Origin: Candidatus Poribacteria bacterium
GTDB taxonomy: Bacteria; Poribacteria; WGA-4E; UBA9662
Assembly: GCA_012963885.1 (NCBI GenBank)
Contig: DTUY01000420.1
Location: forward strand, 22,321 to 86,320
Reading direction: 5' to 3'
DNA: 64,000 nt
The position numbers and the translations under genes are program-made. This document shows positions 1 to 8,207 of this stretch, piece after piece (within the stretch, counting starts at the first letter, position 1; every line of letters begins with the position of its first letter). Below the pieces are notes generated by a model. The model was not told where the DNA came from, did not search any database, and saw only the letters and a program-made list of their open reading frames with translations.

Positions 1-1
1 A

Positions 2-685
2 GGTGGTACGCATAAGCGCGGGATGTATTCTGGCATGCTGAATTGGCCGAAACCACATTGCCAACCGTTTCGTGAACTTATTGTTCATCCCAAGGCAATT
101 CCTTATTTGAATACAATTCATGGCCGTGGTTGGCGGCTTGATCATTCACCGTTTATTTTGACGTCTGATTACAATACAGAAGGGTTGGTAATTCACGGAT
201 CAACGGATCGGCACTTTGATGGAGCGCAATACTATACCTACAGAAATGGTCGGATACGCTGTGGAATGGTCGTTTTGCAATACCAGTTGGCGGATGTTTT
301 CGAAGGTGATGGGGGGCTTTGTGTCGTCCCTGGGAGCCACAAAGCTAATTTCTCTTGTCCGCAAAAAATTAGGGAGTGGGAGATTGATAAAAAAGTTGTT
401 TATAATATCCCTTGTAAAGCGGGCGATCTGGTTATCTTTAGCGAATCTACACTCCACGGCACTATCCCTTGGTCAGCTAAAGATCGCGAGCGAAGATCTT
501 TGCTCATTCGGTATTCACCGAAGTACCTGCACTTTGCAGGAGGATATTATGATGCAGAGTTTCCTGAATGGGTGGGCGAGTTGACTGAAGCACAGCGATC
601 TGTTTTGGAGCCCCCTTACATTTATAATCGACCTTTAATTGAGGATGATGGCAAGACAGTTGTTCGGCCTCGTCGCGAAGGCTAA
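2..685 (+). CDS. PhyH-family dioxygenase, 5' end outside window
   Basis: The reading frame is open to the left window edge, so the N-terminus is missing; about 227 codons are visible. The protein looks like a phytanoyl-CoA dioxygenase (PhyH) family member, a non-heme Fe(II)/2-oxoglutarate oxygenase. Visible signs are the HFDGAQYYTY segment (HxD iron ligands), then GDGGLCVVPGSHKANF, and a later GDLVIFSESTLHGT segment holding the distal iron-binding His, followed by RRSLLIRYSPKY with the expected 2-oxoglutarate-binding Arg. The substrate cannot be told. It ends 30 bases before nuoG on the same strand; a functional link to complex I is not evident. Confidence 0.85.
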   Translation, partial: GGTHKRGMYSGMLNWPKPHCQPFRELIVHPKAIPYLNTIHGRGWRLDHSPFILTSDYNTEGLVIHGSTDRHFDGAQYYTYRNGRIRCGMVVLQYQLADVFEGDGGLCVVPGSHKANFSCPQKIREWEIDKKVVYNIPCKAGDLVIFSESTLHGTIPWSAKDRERRSLLIRYSPKYLHFAGGYYDAEFPEWVGELTEAQRSVLEPPYIYNRPLIEDDGKTVVRPRREG

Positions 686-715
686 AGCATTGTTGGATAT
701 GAGGAAGGTACCGTA

Positions 716-2377
716 ATGGCATTTATCAAATTAAATGACCTTGAGCTTGAAGTAGAAGATGGAATTAATATCATTCAAGCTGCTCAACAGGTTGGTATTG
801 AGGTTCCTCATTACTGCTTCCATTCTGGGCTATCTCGACCAGCTAACTGTCGGATGTGTTTAGTTGAACCCCATGAATTTTTCCCGCCAGCTGGTAAGAT
901 TGTGCCAGCACGACAACTTGCGACAGGTTGTACAACAACAGTGAGAACAGCACCAGAGGATAGAAAGCTGGAAGGTAAGTATGACTTTATCGTTCGCACA
1001 GATTCACCACGCGTCAAAAAGGCTCGTGAGAATATTTTGGAGTTTTTGCTGATTCATCATCCACTTGATTGCCCGGTTTGTGATCAAGCGGGCGAATGTA
1101 CGCTACAAGATTTCAGCTTTAACCACGGTAGTGGAACAAGCCGGTATATTGAAGTTAAGAACGTTCCTCCCAAGAAGGATCTCGGTCCGGAAGTCCTACT
1201 CTACTCAACCCGTTGTATCGTTTGTACCCGTTGTATTCGTTTTTGCGATGAAGTGACAGGCACTGGTGAGTTAGGCATCGTTCACCGCGGATCGAAAAAC
1301 GAAATTGATATTCCCAGAAAACATGATGGAACGCCAACCCAACTACTTGATAATAAGTTGTCCGGAAATGTTGTTGATATCTGTCCCGTTGGGGCTTTAA
1401 AGAGTAAGGATTTTCTATTCAAATCACGTCCTTGGTTCATGAAGACTGTCAACACGGTTTGCTCTGGATGCAGTGTTGGTTGTAATATCACCTTGGACTT
1501 TAAGGATGACGGTGTTTATCGGTTAAAGCCACGCTATCATGAACGTATTAACCAACATTGGATGTGTGATGATGGACGTCTTGGTTATCATTATGTGAAT
1601 AGTGAAGACCGTCTTCAAACACCGATGAAACGTGTTGATGGCAGTTTGGTACCAACGTCATGGGCAGATGCGTTCAGCATAATTTCAGAGCAGCTATCCG
1701 CAGTTGATCCTGATTCAATGGCTATCGTAGGATCCGCCCAAATTACCAATGAAGAGAATTACCTTCTCCGGAAACTTGCAGATCAGCTTGAGGTTGATAC
1801 CATCGGAATATTTGGCAGGAAATTGGGTGATGAATATGTGTATCCAAAGTTTACAATTGAATCCGATAAGAATCCGAATACTCGTGGTGCGAAGGATATG
1901 CTGTGTCAGAATGGAACCGAAGTTTTGGAAGATGGCCCACTATGGTCGGCTTTGTCAGACAAAAAGTTTGTTTATCTGGTAAATGGTACGCCTGAACGGC
2001 CACTCGATGAAACTGAATGTGATGCCCTAGAAAAAGCTGGGTTTTTGGTAGTTCAGGATATTTTGTTGTCTGAGGTGGCTGAATTGGCTGATATTGTACT
2101 GCCAGGAGCAACTTTCGCTGAGAAGGATGGTTGCTTCACCAATTCTAAGGGGTGGGTGCAGCGCATCCGAAAATCCATCAGTTCCCCAGGACAAGCACAG
2201 CCTGATTGGGAAATCATTCAGCAGATTGTCAAGAAACTTGGTGGCGATATCGACTATAATTTCGTTGGTGAAATCGCGTTGGAAATAGCCGAAAAAGTCG
2301 CCGGTTATCAGGATGCAAATCATCAGCAGATCAGCGATCAAGGTGTTTTGATTAACAGTTTGAGTGTTGATCAATGA
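716..2377 (+). CDS. nuoG: NADH-quinone oxidoreductase subunit G (short form)
   Basis: Iron-sulfur subunit of complex I that carries electrons from NADH through a chain of clusters. In order: a 2Fe-2S ferredoxin domain (C34, C45, C48 and a later GCTT Cys), the His-Cys cluster motif HxxxCxxCxxxxxC (HHPLDCPVCDQAGEC), the CIVCTRCIRFC 4Fe-4S motif with its partner Cys in DICPVGAL, and a CxxCxxxCx27C motif (CSGCSVGC to HWMCDD), the signature of cluster N7. The C-terminal molybdopterin-type domain is shortened: 553 residues against about 900 in E. coli. The ATG follows a GAGGAAGG ribosome site. A hairpin terminator follows the stop codon, separating it from nuoH. Confidence 0.96.
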   Translation: MAFIKLNDLELEVEDGINIIQAAQQVGIEVPHYCFHSGLSRPANCRMCLVEPHEFFPPAGKIVPARQLATGCTTTVRTAPEDRKLEGKYDFIVRTDSPRVKKARENILEFLLIHHPLDCPVCDQAGECTLQDFSFNHGSGTSRYIEVKNVPPKKDLGPEVLLYSTRCIVCTRCIRFCDEVTGTGELGIVHRGSKNEIDIPRKHDGTPTQLLDNKLSGNVVDICPVGALKSKDFLFKSRPWFMKTVNTVCSGCSVGCNITLDFKDDGVYRLKPRYHERINQHWMCDDGRLGYHYVNSEDRLQTPMKRVDGSLVPTSWADAFSIISEQLSAVDPDSMAIVGSAQITNEENYLLRKLADQLEVDTIGIFGRKLGDEYVYPKFTIESDKNPNTRGAKDMLCQNGTEVLEDGPLWSALSDKKFVYLVNGTPERPLDETECDALEKAGFLVVQDILLSEVAELADIVLPGATFAEKDGCFTNSKGWVQRIRKSISSPGQAQPDWEIIQQIVKKLGGDIDYNFVGEIALEIAEKVAGYQDANHQQISDQGVLINSLSVDQ

Positions 2378-2385
2378 TCTGAGGT

Positions 2386-2421
2386 GCGAGTGAGGGAAAT
2401 CTGGTGCCTTACTCGCTTTTT
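2386..2421 (+). terminator. Rho-independent terminator between nuoG and nuoH
   Basis: A 10-bp stem (GCGAGTGAGG at 2386-2395 with CCTTACTCGC at 2407-2416, one G-U pair), an 11-base loop, and then five T residues. It begins 8 bases after the nuoG stop and ends 37 bases before the nuoH start. It should stop or attenuate transcripts coming from nuoG, so nuoH-N probably has some expression of its own. Confidence 0.75.
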
Positions 2422-2458
2422 GTATGCAAAAAATTGAGTGAAAAAGCATTAGAAAACT

Positions 2459-3667
2459 ATGGAAAACTTGCCGTTAAGCTTATTTCTTATTAGTTCTAGC
2501 ATCAAGATTCTTATCATTGTCCATATGCTGCTGATTGGTGTGATGGGAATGATTTGGGCAGAACGCAGAGTCAGTGCTTGGATTCAAGATCGCTATGGGC
2601 CGAATCGTGTAGGACCGCAGGGACTCTTGCAACCAATTGCCGATGGAATAAAATTTTTATTCAAAGAAGATCTCATACCGGATCACGTTGATAAAGTTGT
2701 CTATGTCATCGCACCAGCTATTATTTTGGTTCCAGCTTTGATTACTTGTGCAGTTGTACCCTTTGGCAATGAAATTCCGGTGTCATGGGGTGGTCGAGAG
2801 TACAGAATTCCGCTCCAGATTGCTGACATTGATATTGGAATACTTTACATTTTGGCTATTACATCACTTGGAGTTTATGGAGTGGTACTTGGTGCATGGG
2901 CTTCTAACAATAAGTATTCGTTTCTTGGTGGTATACGGGCATCAGCTCAGATGATTAGCTACGAATTACCGCTTGGTCTCTCAATTGTTGGTGTGTTGAT
3001 GCTGAGTGAGTCACTGAGACTAAGAGAGATTGTTCTAGCACAATCTAGCTTTCTACACTGGAATTTCCTGACACATTTCCCTTCCTTCCTAGTCTTTATC
3101 ATTGCTATATTTGCAGAAACGAACCGCCTGCCTTTTGATGTCGCCGAAGCGGAGCAGGAGCTCGTTGGCGGTTACCATACGGAATATAGCAGCATGAAAT
3201 TTGCCATGTATTTCATGGCGGAATATCTGCACATGATAGTTGGGTCGGTGGTAGTGGTTGTCCTTTTCTTGGGTGGATGGTATTTCCCAGGATTAGAAAA
3301 ACTGGTTGATTCGGGAACGCTGCTCGGCGGCTTGCTTTCCTTTATTATCGTATTTGTTAAGACCTCATTTTTCCTTTTCTTCTTTATTTGGGTTCGTTGG
3401 TCATTGCCTCGTTTTCGCTATGATCAACTGATGAACCTCGGTTGGAAGGTCTTATTGCCGATTGCATTAACTTCGATCGTGGTAACAGCTGTTGTTTGGG
3501 TAGCTAGTGAATCTAGGTTATGGGTTGGTATCTTCAACGTTATTTCTGCCGTAGTTGTTACTTCGACCGTTACGACTCTGGTGTCAATGAGAAACGAACC
3601 TAAGGTTGTTATAGAAGATAACTCAGACATTGTTAGTGATGAATCTCCAAGTTTTATGACCCAATAA
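2459..3667 (+). CDS. nuoH: NADH-quinone oxidoreductase subunit H
   Basis: Membrane subunit of complex I that joins the peripheral arm to the membrane arm and helps form the quinone chamber. Recognised by AERRVSAWIQDRYGPNRVGPQGLLQPIADGIK near residues 34-65 and by the loop ETNRLPFDVAEAEQELVGGYHTEYSSMKFAMYF. About eight or nine hydrophobic segments are visible. At 402 residues it is longer than E. coli NuoH (325), with extra length in the periplasmic loop after residue 90 and in a polar C-terminal tail. The ATG has no strong ribosome site. It is followed after 20 bases by nuoJ; the expected nuoI is absent. Confidence 0.96.
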   Translation: MENLPLSLFLISSSIKILIIVHMLLIGVMGMIWAERRVSAWIQDRYGPNRVGPQGLLQPIADGIKFLFKEDLIPDHVDKVVYVIAPAIILVPALITCAVVPFGNEIPVSWGGREYRIPLQIADIDIGILYILAITSLGVYGVVLGAWASNNKYSFLGGIRASAQMISYELPLGLSIVGVLMLSESLRLREIVLAQSSFLHWNFLTHFPSFLVFIIAIFAETNRLPFDVAEAEQELVGGYHTEYSSMKFAMYFMAEYLHMIVGSVVVVVLFLGGWYFPGLEKLVDSGTLLGGLLSFIIVFVKTSFFLFFFIWVRWSLPRFRYDQLMNLGWKVLLPIALTSIVVTAVVWVASESRLWVGIFNVISAVVVTSTVTTLVSMRNEPKVVIEDNSDIVSDESPSFMTQ

Positions 3668-3687
3668 ATTTAGGAGAAGTCCTCGTT

Positions 3688-4335
3688 ATGGTTTTATTAG
3701 TGATTTTCGGCTTGGTAGCGATTTGTTCCGCGATATGTGTGGTAGCTTTTAAGAATCCGATTCATAGTGCGCTGGCTCTGATCTTGACCTTCTTTTCACA
3801 AGCAGGTTTGTTTATCGCACTCGGTGCCCATTTTGTCGCAGCCGTTCAGGTGATTGTTTATGCGGGGGCTATTATGGTGCTTTTTCTATTTGTGATTATG
3901 CTCCTAAATTTGGGAAGCCTTCAGGACACGGCTCGTCAGAACATCAGTGCGATCAAGATTTTTGTGCTGGTTTTAGCCGTTTTACTGGCCATCGAGGGGA
4001 TTACGGTTGCTCGGTATGTTGATCAAAGTGGTAATGTCATCAAGCAGCAAAGTGCCGAGGTCGTTATCCAAACGTTGAAAGACGATTTCAAGATGAACGA
4101 TGAAGACATTAAGCATTCAATTGAAGAACTGTACGGAGAAGGCACCTTGGTTTCAGATTTAACCAGTGTTCAAGCGACTAGATTAATCCATGGTGAAATG
4201 GGAAAAGCAGAACGAATAGGGGCTCTTTTGTTCAGTAAATTTGTTCTTCCTTTTGAGGTGACTTCATTTATACTCATTGCAGCTCTTATTGGTGTTATTG
4301 CTATTGTTAACAGAGAACCGCAAGAAACCACGTAA
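3688..4335 (+). CDS. nuoJ: NADH-quinone oxidoreductase subunit J
   Basis: Small membrane subunit of complex I. It has the typical N-terminal helices (VVAFKNPIHSALALILTFFSQAGLFIALGAHFVAAVQVIVYAGAIMVLFLFVIMLLN) including the conserved VYAGAIMVLFLFVIML segment of the third helix. Residues about 110-170 form a charged insert (DDFKMNDEDIKHSIEEL) before the last helix, making it 215 residues long, longer than the ~180 common for the family. An AGGAG ribosome site precedes the ATG. Part of the nuoH-N run. Confidence 0.93.
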   Translation: MVLLVIFGLVAICSAICVVAFKNPIHSALALILTFFSQAGLFIALGAHFVAAVQVIVYAGAIMVLFLFVIMLLNLGSLQDTARQNISAIKIFVLVLAVLLAIEGITVARYVDQSGNVIKQQSAEVVIQTLKDDFKMNDEDIKHSIEELYGEGTLVSDLTSVQATRLIHGEMGKAERIGALLFSKFVLPFEVTSFILIAALIGVIAIVNREPQETT

Positions 4336-4397
4336 GATTACTTACAGTTAAAGAAACTAATTAATTTAGATTGTTTTAGGTTATTTAAAGTTAGAAT

Positions 4398-4697
4398 ATG
4401 CTACTACAGTACTACATGGTTTTAAGCGCATTGCTTTTCACTATCGGGGTTATAGGTGTATTGATCCGTAGGAACGCGATTATTATTTTTATGTGTATTG
4501 AAATAATGCTGAATGCTGTCAATTTGTTATTTGTCGCCTTTTCTCGGGAATTAGGGGATCCTTCTGGGCAGGTTATCGTTTTTTTCGTCATGACGGTTGC
4601 CGCGGCTGAAGTGGCCATCGGATTAGCAATCATCGTTAGTGTTTTTAATAACCATGCAACTGTCAATGTAGATGAGATTAGGTCGATGAAGGGGTAG
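4398..4697 (+). CDS. nuoK: NADH-quinone oxidoreductase subunit K
   Basis: 99-residue membrane subunit of complex I, a normal length. Three transmembrane helices are visible, with the conserved Glu of helix 2 in [21 protein letters not shown] and the second Glu of helix 3 in [14 protein letters not shown]. These two glutamates belong to the proton path through the membrane arm. It lies between nuoJ and nuoL in the standard order, with a 62-base spacer before it in which no clear promoter is seen. Confidence 0.96.
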   Translation: MLLQYYMVLSALLFTIGVIGVLIRRNAIIIFMCIEIMLNAVNLLFVAFSRELGDPSGQVIVFFVMTVAAAEVAIGLAIIVSVFNNHATVNVDEIRSMKG

Positions 4698-4711
4698 TTG
4701 AAGGGGATTTT

Positions 4712-6616
4712 ATGTCATCAACGATAATTTTACTTCTAATGATATCACCGTTGATTGGCTTTCTCGTCAATGGGATTTTCGGTAAGTTGACAAGGAAAGC
4801 AAGTGGTGTGATTGCTTGCGCGGCTATACTTACATCATTGGTTTGTTCCATATTATTGTTTTCTGAAGTTGACAATAATGTGGCAAGTGGTGATAGTGCT
4901 TATTTTGACGGTTCCCTATATGAATGGATCTCTGCTGGTGAACTTTCAGTTGAGATTGGAGTCCGTATCGACTCATTGACTTTGGTCATGTTGCTGGTAA
5001 TCACGGGGGTTGGATTTTTCATCCATGTGTATTCGATTGGCTATATGCACGACGATCCGGGATATACACGCTATTTTGCCTATCTTAACTTGTTTGTGTT
5101 CGCAATGCTTATTCTTGTTTTAGCCAATAACTATGCCATGATGTTTATTGGTTGGGAAGGTGTTGGGCTTTGCTCCTATTTGCTGATTGGTTTTTGGTAT
5201 GAGAAGAAGTCCGCAACTGATGCTGGTAAGAAAGCTTTTATTGTCAACCGAATTGGCGATTTTGGGTTTTTGCTTGGAATGTTCACTCTATTTGCTGCCT
5301 TCGGTTCCTTTGGATTTGAAAAGGTCTTTCACGATGCAGAGATGGGTCATTACACAAAGATCTTTGGAGAGAATACGCTGAAAATTGCAACGCTACTCCT
5401 GTTTGTTGGTGCCATCGGGAAATCGGCGCAAATTCCACTCTATGTTTGGCTGCCTGATGCGATGGAAGGACCAACACCTGTTAGCGCATTGATCCATGCT
5501 GCCACAATGGTCACTGCCGGGGTTTATATGATTGCTAGGTCCTCAGTTTTGTTCACTATTGCTGAAACTGGGGTTTACGTCGCTTGGATTGGTGTTTTAA
5601 CTGCATTATTGGCAGCCACAATGGCAATTACAGCAAACGACATCAAACGGGTGTTGGCCTACTCCACAGTAAGCCAATTAGGTTATATGATGGTAGGGGT
5701 GGGTGTTGGTGCTTATGTTTCGGGTATTTTTCACTTGGTGACTCATGCATTTTTTAAAGGGTTAATGTTTTTAGCTGCGGGAAGCGTGATGCATGCAATG
5801 TCAAACGAATTGGATATGCGGAAAATGGGTGGATTAAAGTCGAAGTTGCCCATTACCTACTGGACGTTTTTGGCCGGAGCATTGGCAATTGCTGGCGTTC
5901 CAGGATTAAGCGGTTTCTGGAGTAAGGATGAGATTCTACATTCAGCGTGGGACAGTGGACATCACGCGGTTTTCTTCCTCGGATTGGTGACAGCAGCACT
6001 GACAGCTTTTTACATGTTTCGGTTAATCTTCGTAACTTTCCATGGACAATCCCGTGTGGATCCGCATGTCGAATCACATCTGCACGAATCGCCGCCTGTG
6101 ATGTGGGTGCCATTGGTAGTGTTGGCTGTTCCGTCCTTGTTTATTGGCTTAGTTGTAGGTTGGGGCGGGCATGATAGTGCTTTCCACCATTTTCTAGGTG
6201 ATGTGTTTCCTGCCACTGTACATCAGGAACAACCCAGTTCACCCTTGCCATTTATGCTGATTTCAACGATTGTTGCTTTCTTTGGGATTATATCGGCTTA
6301 TATTCTTTACAGTAAAGATTCACCAAAAGACGAACCTGAGAATTTCCCGATGGAATTGTTAACCAACAAATATTATATCGACGAAATATATGACGCTGTC
6401 ATTGTTAAGCCCATAAAAGGTATATCGCAATATGGGCTGTGGAGAATTGTAGATGTGGTTATCATCGACTTCCTGTGTGTGGGTGGCGTTTCACTTTTAA
6501 CACGTGGTACAGGCGGATTGCTGAGGTATCTTCAAACTGGAATCGTCCAGTCTTACATATTATCAATGGTTATTGGTATTGTGTTGTTCTTAGGATATTA
6601 TTTATTCGTGAGGTAA
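4712..6616 (+). CDS. nuoL: NADH-quinone oxidoreductase subunit L
   Basis: Largest antiporter-like membrane subunit of complex I, 634 residues. Family marks are GWEGVGLCSYLLIGFW, KAFIVNRIGDFGFLLG, the GKSAQIPLYVWLPDAMEGPTPVSALIHAATMVTAGVY block with its conserved Lys and His residues, and ANDIKRVLAYSTVSQLGYMM. The C-terminus has the long lateral-helix region and a final hydrophobic anchor. It starts 14 bases after nuoK and is followed after 3 bases by nuoM, so translation is probably coupled. Confidence 0.97.
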   Translation: MSSTIILLLMISPLIGFLVNGIFGKLTRKASGVIACAAILTSLVCSILLFSEVDNNVASGDSAYFDGSLYEWISAGELSVEIGVRIDSLTLVMLLVITGVGFFIHVYSIGYMHDDPGYTRYFAYLNLFVFAMLILVLANNYAMMFIGWEGVGLCSYLLIGFWYEKKSATDAGKKAFIVNRIGDFGFLLGMFTLFAAFGSFGFEKVFHDAEMGHYTKIFGENTLKIATLLLFVGAIGKSAQIPLYVWLPDAMEGPTPVSALIHAATMVTAGVYMIARSSVLFTIAETGVYVAWIGVLTALLAATMAITANDIKRVLAYSTVSQLGYMMVGVGVGAYVSGIFHLVTHAFFKGLMFLAAGSVMHAMSNELDMRKMGGLKSKLPITYWTFLAGALAIAGVPGLSGFWSKDEILHSAWDSGHHAVFFLGLVTAALTAFYMFRLIFVTFHGQSRVDPHVESHLHESPPVMWVPLVVLAVPSLFIGLVVGWGGHDSAFHHFLGDVFPATVHQEQPSSPLPFMLISTIVAFFGIISAYILYSKDSPKDEPENFPMELLTNKYYIDEIYDAVIVKPIKGISQYGLWRIVDVVIIDFLCVGGVSLLTRGTGGLLRYLQTGIVQSYILSMVIGIVLFLGYYLFVR

Positions 6617-6619
6617 TTT

Positions 6620-8179
6620 TTGTTGCTTTCAATTATTATTTTCCTCCCATTACTAGGAGCGGTTCTGGTCGCTATCGCCAAGTTTCTTAACTTGGGAGAT
6701 TCGGCTCTGAAGGGGATTGCTTTTCTAGCTGCACTCCTCACTTTCGTCATTTCGGTCTCGCTTTATTTCAACTTCGATCTTGCTCCTGAAAACGAGGGAA
6801 TGAAGTATCATGTCGATATCCAGTGGATTGAAGGATTGGGAATCAATTACCAAATTGGAATCGATGGCATCTCACTTTGGATAGTCTTATTGACGACCTT
6901 TCTAACGCCGATTTGTATTTTGGCATCATGGAATTCAGTGGAAAAAAGTATATCAGGGTTTATGATTACGCTTTTGACACTTGAAACTGCCATGGTTGGT
7001 GTTTTTTGTGCATTGGATATGTTCCTGTTTTTTGTGTTCTGGGAGTCGATTTTGATACCGATGTATTTCCTCATCGGTATTTGGGGAGGAAGAAGACGTA
7101 TTTACGCCACAATCAAGTTCGTGCTGTACACGATGGTGGGTAGTGTGTTGATGCTGGTTGGAATTCTGTACCTCTATTTTCAGAATAATAATAGTTTCGA
7201 TTTATTACAACTTTATGGGCTAACCAGTTCTATTGCTCCAGAAAAGCAAAAATTACTTTTCCTGGCGTTTTTCATTGCTTTTGCCATTAAAGTGCCACTA
7301 TTTCCTTTCCATACTTGGCTTCCTGACGCGCACGTTGAGGCCCCAACTGCGGGGAGTGTGATTCTTGCTGGAGTTTTGCTGAAAATGGGAACCTATGGCA
7401 TTGTTCGGTTTTGTTTGCCGTTATTCCCGGCAGGTGTTATTGCTTATACGCCTTTAATTGTAACACTATCCGTAATTGGTATTATTTATGGTGCGTTGGT
7501 GGCGATGGTTCAGCCGGATCTAAAAAAGCTGGTTGCTTATTCCAGTGTTAGCCACTTGGGGTTCGTCGTACTGGGACTTTTTGCACTTAACGATCAAAGT
7601 GTGCAGGGAGCAATCTTACAAATGGTGAACCATGGCCTCAGTACAGGTGCTTTGTTCTTGATTGTTGGTATGATTTACGAACGACGTCATACGCGGATGA
7701 TTTCAGATTTTGGAGGGTTATCCAAGTCGATGCCGGTTTTTGCAGTGTTTTTTATGATTGTTACCCTCTCTTCCATCGGATTACCAGGATTGAACGGGTT
7801 TGTAGGTGAGTTCATGATCCTGCTCGGCAGTTTCGTTTCAGATAAGTTTTCAAGAATCTATGTGGTGATTGCGACTTCAGGTGTTGTTTTCGTAGCAGTA
7901 TATATGCTATGGATGTTTCAACGAGTGATGTTTGGTAAACTTGATAATCCAAAGAATCAGGACTTGAAGGATCTGAGCATACGGGAAATAGCTGTGCTGG
8001 TTCCTATAATTGTCTTCATCATTTGGATTGGTGTGTATCCTAAACCCTTTTTAAGCAAGATAGAAAAATCAGTTAATAGTATTGTCATTTTGAATACGGA
8101 AGATTCATCCAAGAATACAGTGGGTATGGTTGGAACGTCTGTTAACTTTAAGACAATAAATTTAGATTTGCATAGATAA
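6620..8179 (+). CDS. nuoM: NADH-quinone oxidoreductase subunit M
   Basis: Antiporter-like membrane subunit of complex I, 519 residues. Marks include FFVFWESILIPMYFLIGIWGG (conserved Glu), FAIKVPLFPFHTWLPDAHVEAPTAGSVILAGVLLKMGTYG, and PDLKKLVAYSSVSHLGFVVLG. The start is a TTG three bases after the nuoL stop; no in-frame ATG lies near enough, and the N-terminal LLSIIIFLPLLGAV is typical of the family. A putative antiporter gene follows instead of nuoN. Confidence 0.97.
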   Translation: MLLSIIIFLPLLGAVLVAIAKFLNLGDSALKGIAFLAALLTFVISVSLYFNFDLAPENEGMKYHVDIQWIEGLGINYQIGIDGISLWIVLLTTFLTPICILASWNSVEKSISGFMITLLTLETAMVGVFCALDMFLFFVFWESILIPMYFLIGIWGGRRRIYATIKFVLYTMVGSVLMLVGILYLYFQNNNSFDLLQLYGLTSSIAPEKQKLLFLAFFIAFAIKVPLFPFHTWLPDAHVEAPTAGSVILAGVLLKMGTYGIVRFCLPLFPAGVIAYTPLIVTLSVIGIIYGALVAMVQPDLKKLVAYSSVSHLGFVVLGLFALNDQSVQGAILQMVNHGLSTGALFLIVGMIYERRHTRMISDFGGLSKSMPVFAVFFMIVTLSSIGLPGLNGFVGEFMILLGSFVSDKFSRIYVVIATSGVVFVAVYMLWMFQRVMFGKLDNPKNQDLKDLSIREIAVLVPIIVFIIWIGVYPKPFLSKIEKSVNSIVILNTEDSSKNTVGMVGTSVNFKTINLDLHR

Positions 8180-8207
8180 GCACAAGTTTAGATGAAATTA
8201 TTATCGG

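Noticed and set aside
200..457. Minus-strand open frame of 85 codons inside the PhyH gene
   Set aside because: Shadow of the clear PhyH coding frame; no ribosome site and no domain.
1851..2449. Overlapping minus-strand frames in nuoG
   Set aside because: Codon shadow of nuoG; no conserved motif.
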